Source: RUG626 sp964411785 (GTDB lineage: Bacteria > Bacillota > Clostridia > Oscillospirales > Oscillospiraceae). Taken from it: 16,281 nt of DNA. A program made the position numbers and the translations under genes. The stretch is from the NCBI GenBank assembly GCA_964411785.1, contig CAYPMJ010000038.1, forward strand, positions 1-16,281. Reading direction: 5' to 3'. Each line of letters starts with the position of its first letter. The stretch's first letter is position 1. The notes under the pieces were generated by a model. It saw only the letters and a list, made by a program, of their open reading frames with translations. It was not told the origin of the DNA and did not search any database. Positions 15,239 through 16,281 of the stretch are shown here, piece by piece.

Positions 15239-15877
15239 TCACTCCCACCCCCTCTCCGGGATGTAGCATGGGAATATCCTGTACTCGAAAAACCATGAGA
15301 GGATATAGGATACGCCTGAAAAGCCGCAGATGGACATGACCGCAAGGACACCCGCTGCAATCTCAGGCTGGCCGAAGACATACATGACCCCGGGGAAGAG
15401 CTCCACAACAAGAAGCATCGCCGTCCAGGGCAGGTGGCGCAGTGACATAAGCACAGCGTTTTTTATGGTCTGACGACATGTGTTCTCAAACCGTCCGAGC
15501 AGCGGAAATATGTAGCTTAGCAGGAGCAGTATGATGAAAAGCAGAGCGAGCATAGGATATCTGAGAGCCAGATGCACGCCGCCAAGCCTCGACGAGAGCA
15601 GGAGATCATAAACTGCCGCTGCCGAAACAAGGCACGCCGGCATCCATATGACCGTCGCCTGGCGGAAATTGAGGGCAAAGGAGTGCAGATAGATCTTAAG
15701 AGGTGATCCGTCCCGCCCGCGGTGCATATGCAGGGTGGCGCACCCCAGAGCCGTGCAGTTTGCGCCTATGGTCACCACCGGGATGCACATGACAATGAAA
15801 ATCACATTGAGCACCATAAGATAGAAGAGCTTTTGCATAAATGAAAAAAATTTACCGTCCAGATTAAAAAAACTCAT
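15239..15877 (-). CDS. YesL family (DUF624) membrane protein
   Basis: A 213-aa membrane protein with about five hydrophobic segments. FNLDGKFFSFMQKLFYLMVLNVIFIVMCIPVVTIGAN at the start is the DUF624/YesL pattern, and the ending FFEYRIFPCYIPERGW is also typical. Members are routinely encoded beside LplABC-type importers and membrane AraC regulators or YesMN two-component systems; their role is unproven. The frame is open to 15955, but those 26 residues run over a regulatory palindrome and have no proper ribosome site, while GGAG-AGG lies just before the ATG at 15877. It is first in its unit and is followed by the regulator after one base, so the two are almost certainly translated together. 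Confidence 0.88.
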   Translation of the reverse strand: MSFFNLDGKFFSFMQKLFYLMVLNVIFIVMCIPVVTIGANCTALGCATLHMHRGRDGSPLKIYLHSFALNFRQATVIWMPACLVSAAAVYDLLLSSRLGGVHLALRYPMLALLFIILLLLSYIFPLLGRFENTCRQTIKNAVLMSLRHLPWTAMLLVVELFPGVMYVFGQPEIAAGVLAVMSICGFSGVSYILSWFFEYRIFPCYIPERGWE

Positions 15878-15890
15878 TTCCTCTCCACCC

Positions 15891-15900
15891 TTTCCGGAAA
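15891..15900. promoter_or_regulatory. TTTCCGGAAA palindrome beside the yesL ribosome site
   Basis: A perfect 10-bp palindrome 14 bases upstream of the yesL start, adjoining its Shine-Dalgarno region. It is followed by GCT exactly as in the copy 130 bases upstream (13 bases identical). A protein bound here, or RNA pairing of this site, could limit translation or elongation. Confidence 0.45.
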
Positions 15901-15925
15901 GCTTCTCGACACTTTTCCATTTAAC

Positions 15926-15939
15926 GCCGTATATACGGC
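15926..15939. promoter_or_regulatory. 14-bp palindrome GCCGTATATACGGC
   Basis: A perfect palindrome about 49 bases upstream of the yesL ATG with a TATATA centre. A weak second promoter (TTGTTG, 16 bases, TATACG) would overlap it on the minus strand, so it could be an operator covering a -10 box. It has no loop, so in RNA it would act by dimerisation rather than as a simple hairpin. Confidence 0.45.
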
Positions 15940-16020
15940 AAAAAAAGTACAACAACAGGCCCTCACCCCGCAGCTTTTTTCACGGCGAGGCGACGGTTTG
16001 TCATTGCAGACTGTTTTGAA

Positions 16021-16030
16021 TTTCCGGAAA
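16021..16030. promoter_or_regulatory. TTTCCGGAAA palindrome downstream of the yesL promoter
   Basis: A second perfect copy of the palindrome, about 35-45 bases inside the predicted yesL transcript, followed by GCT as in the copy at 15891. This position suits a roadblock operator. Confidence 0.45.
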
Positions 16031-16034
16031 GCTC

Positions 16035-16054
16035 AGGGCGGACCTGCCCGCCCT
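16035..16054 (-). other. GC-rich hairpin at the 5' end of the yesL leader
   Basis: AGGGCGG (16035-16041) pairs with CCGCCCT (16048-16054) across a 6-base loop. It would lie about 10-30 bases from the predicted transcription start. No T-run follows in the minus direction, so it is more likely a stabilising 5' structure than a terminator. Confidence 0.5.
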
Positions 16055-16071
16055 TTGTACGGCACACTCTT

Positions 16072-16100
16072 ATTTTATCAGAAGCGGCCCGTTTTTTCAA
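16072..16100 (-). promoter_or_regulatory. Sigma-A-type promoter of the yesL-regulator unit
   Basis: On the minus strand TTGAAA (16095-16100), 17 bases, TAAAAT (16072-16077). The spacing is ideal and both boxes are near consensus. Transcription from about 16065 gives a leader of nearly 190 bases before the yesL start, holding the hairpin and palindromes listed here. The stretch from 15956 to the right edge contains no credible gene. Confidence 0.65.
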
Positions 16101-16176
16101 TGAGCAGATTTGACCATTTTGACGCCTGGGCTGATGCGCTAAGGCAAGGGAGCCAGAGGTAAATTGAAAAAAGGAC

Positions 16177-16271
16177 TGGCCAATGGTTTAACTCTCATGT
16201 ATAATAGCCGCAAAGCGGCTATTATACTTGATTTAAGGCCGCGCTTTAAGCGCATGGCCAATTATACCATT
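16177..16271. repeat. Compact multi-hairpin palindromic element
   Basis: The core is a perfect 13-bp stem (GTATAATAGCCGC at 16199-16211 with its complement at 16215-16227, loop AAA). Next to it GGCCGCGC (16237-16244) pairs with GCGC and GGCC (16250-16259) across TTTAA with a 2-base bulge. Outside, TGGCCAAT occurs directly repeated at 16177-16184 and 16255-16262, and AATGGT (16182-16187) is inverted as ACCATT (16266-16271), so the whole can close into a cloverleaf-like fold. No coding region. This looks like an interspersed intergenic repeat; terminator function for a gene to the right is possible. Confidence 0.55.
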
Positions 16272-16281
16272 TCGCTTCGCT

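Noticed and set aside
15238..15411. 58-residue N-terminal extension of the AraC-type regulator
   Set aside because: It overlaps the yesL coding sequence, has no family similarity, and precedes the natural start directly before the first membrane helix.

Overview
The window looks like the chromosome of an anaerobic Gram-positive bacterium of the class Clostridia, most likely an Oscillospiraceae-type gut organism (taxon inferred). Grounds: GC-rich coding DNA with strong AGGAGG-type ribosome binding sites, an LplABC-type ABC sugar importer with YesL and a membrane-bound AraC-family sensor-regulator (a Firmicutes arrangement), a lipobox substrate-binding protein, and a CsaB/MurJ/Wzy-like wall-polysaccharide operon. 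Every gene I can support is on the minus strand, so transcription runs from high to low coordinates.

The right part (about 16281 to 7461) is an uptake locus in two transcription units. Unit 1 is a DUF624/YesL membrane protein followed after one base by a 759-aa membrane-anchored AraC-type regulator. It starts from a good promoter (TTGAAA-17-TAAAAT, 16072-16100), has a leader of nearly 190 nt, and ends at a hairpin terminator (12900-12940). Unit 2 is a lipoprotein substrate-binding protein, two LplB/LplC-type permeases, a single-domain cupin and a shikimate-dehydrogenase-family oxidoreductase, ending at a 17-bp-stem terminator (7461-7505). No ATPase gene is present, as is usual for importers that share an MsmX-type ATPase. 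The oxidoreductase keeps the catalytic Lys/Asp pair but has lost the two serines that hold the shikimate carboxylate. With the cupin and importer next to it, a catabolic role on an imported sugar- or cyclitol-like compound seems more likely than aromatic biosynthesis.

The left part (7371 to 1) is a cell-envelope operon driven by a TTGAAA-17-TACAAT promoter: MurJ-type flippase, O-antigen-ligase/polymerase-like membrane protein, GT4 glycosyltransferase, two tandem DUF4330 single-pass proteins, and a fusion of a GT4-like domain with the polysaccharide pyruvyltransferase CsaB. All five junctions are 4-base ATGA overlaps, indicating tight translational coupling. A ribosome binding site at the left edge implies that the operon continues. 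The set reads as assembly, flipping, polymerisation or transfer and pyruvylation of a secondary wall polysaccharide.

Noncoding DNA holds the less expected signals: TTCCGGAA palindromes in the leaders of both uptake units (three copies, none seen elsewhere), a 14-bp palindrome GCCGTATATACGGC before yesL, perfect inverted repeats upstream of murJ and of the binding-protein gene, an intercistronic 11-bp hairpin after the binding-protein gene, and a compact multi-hairpin element at the right edge that looks like an interspersed repeat. No tRNA, rRNA, CRISPR array, transposase or phage gene was seen.
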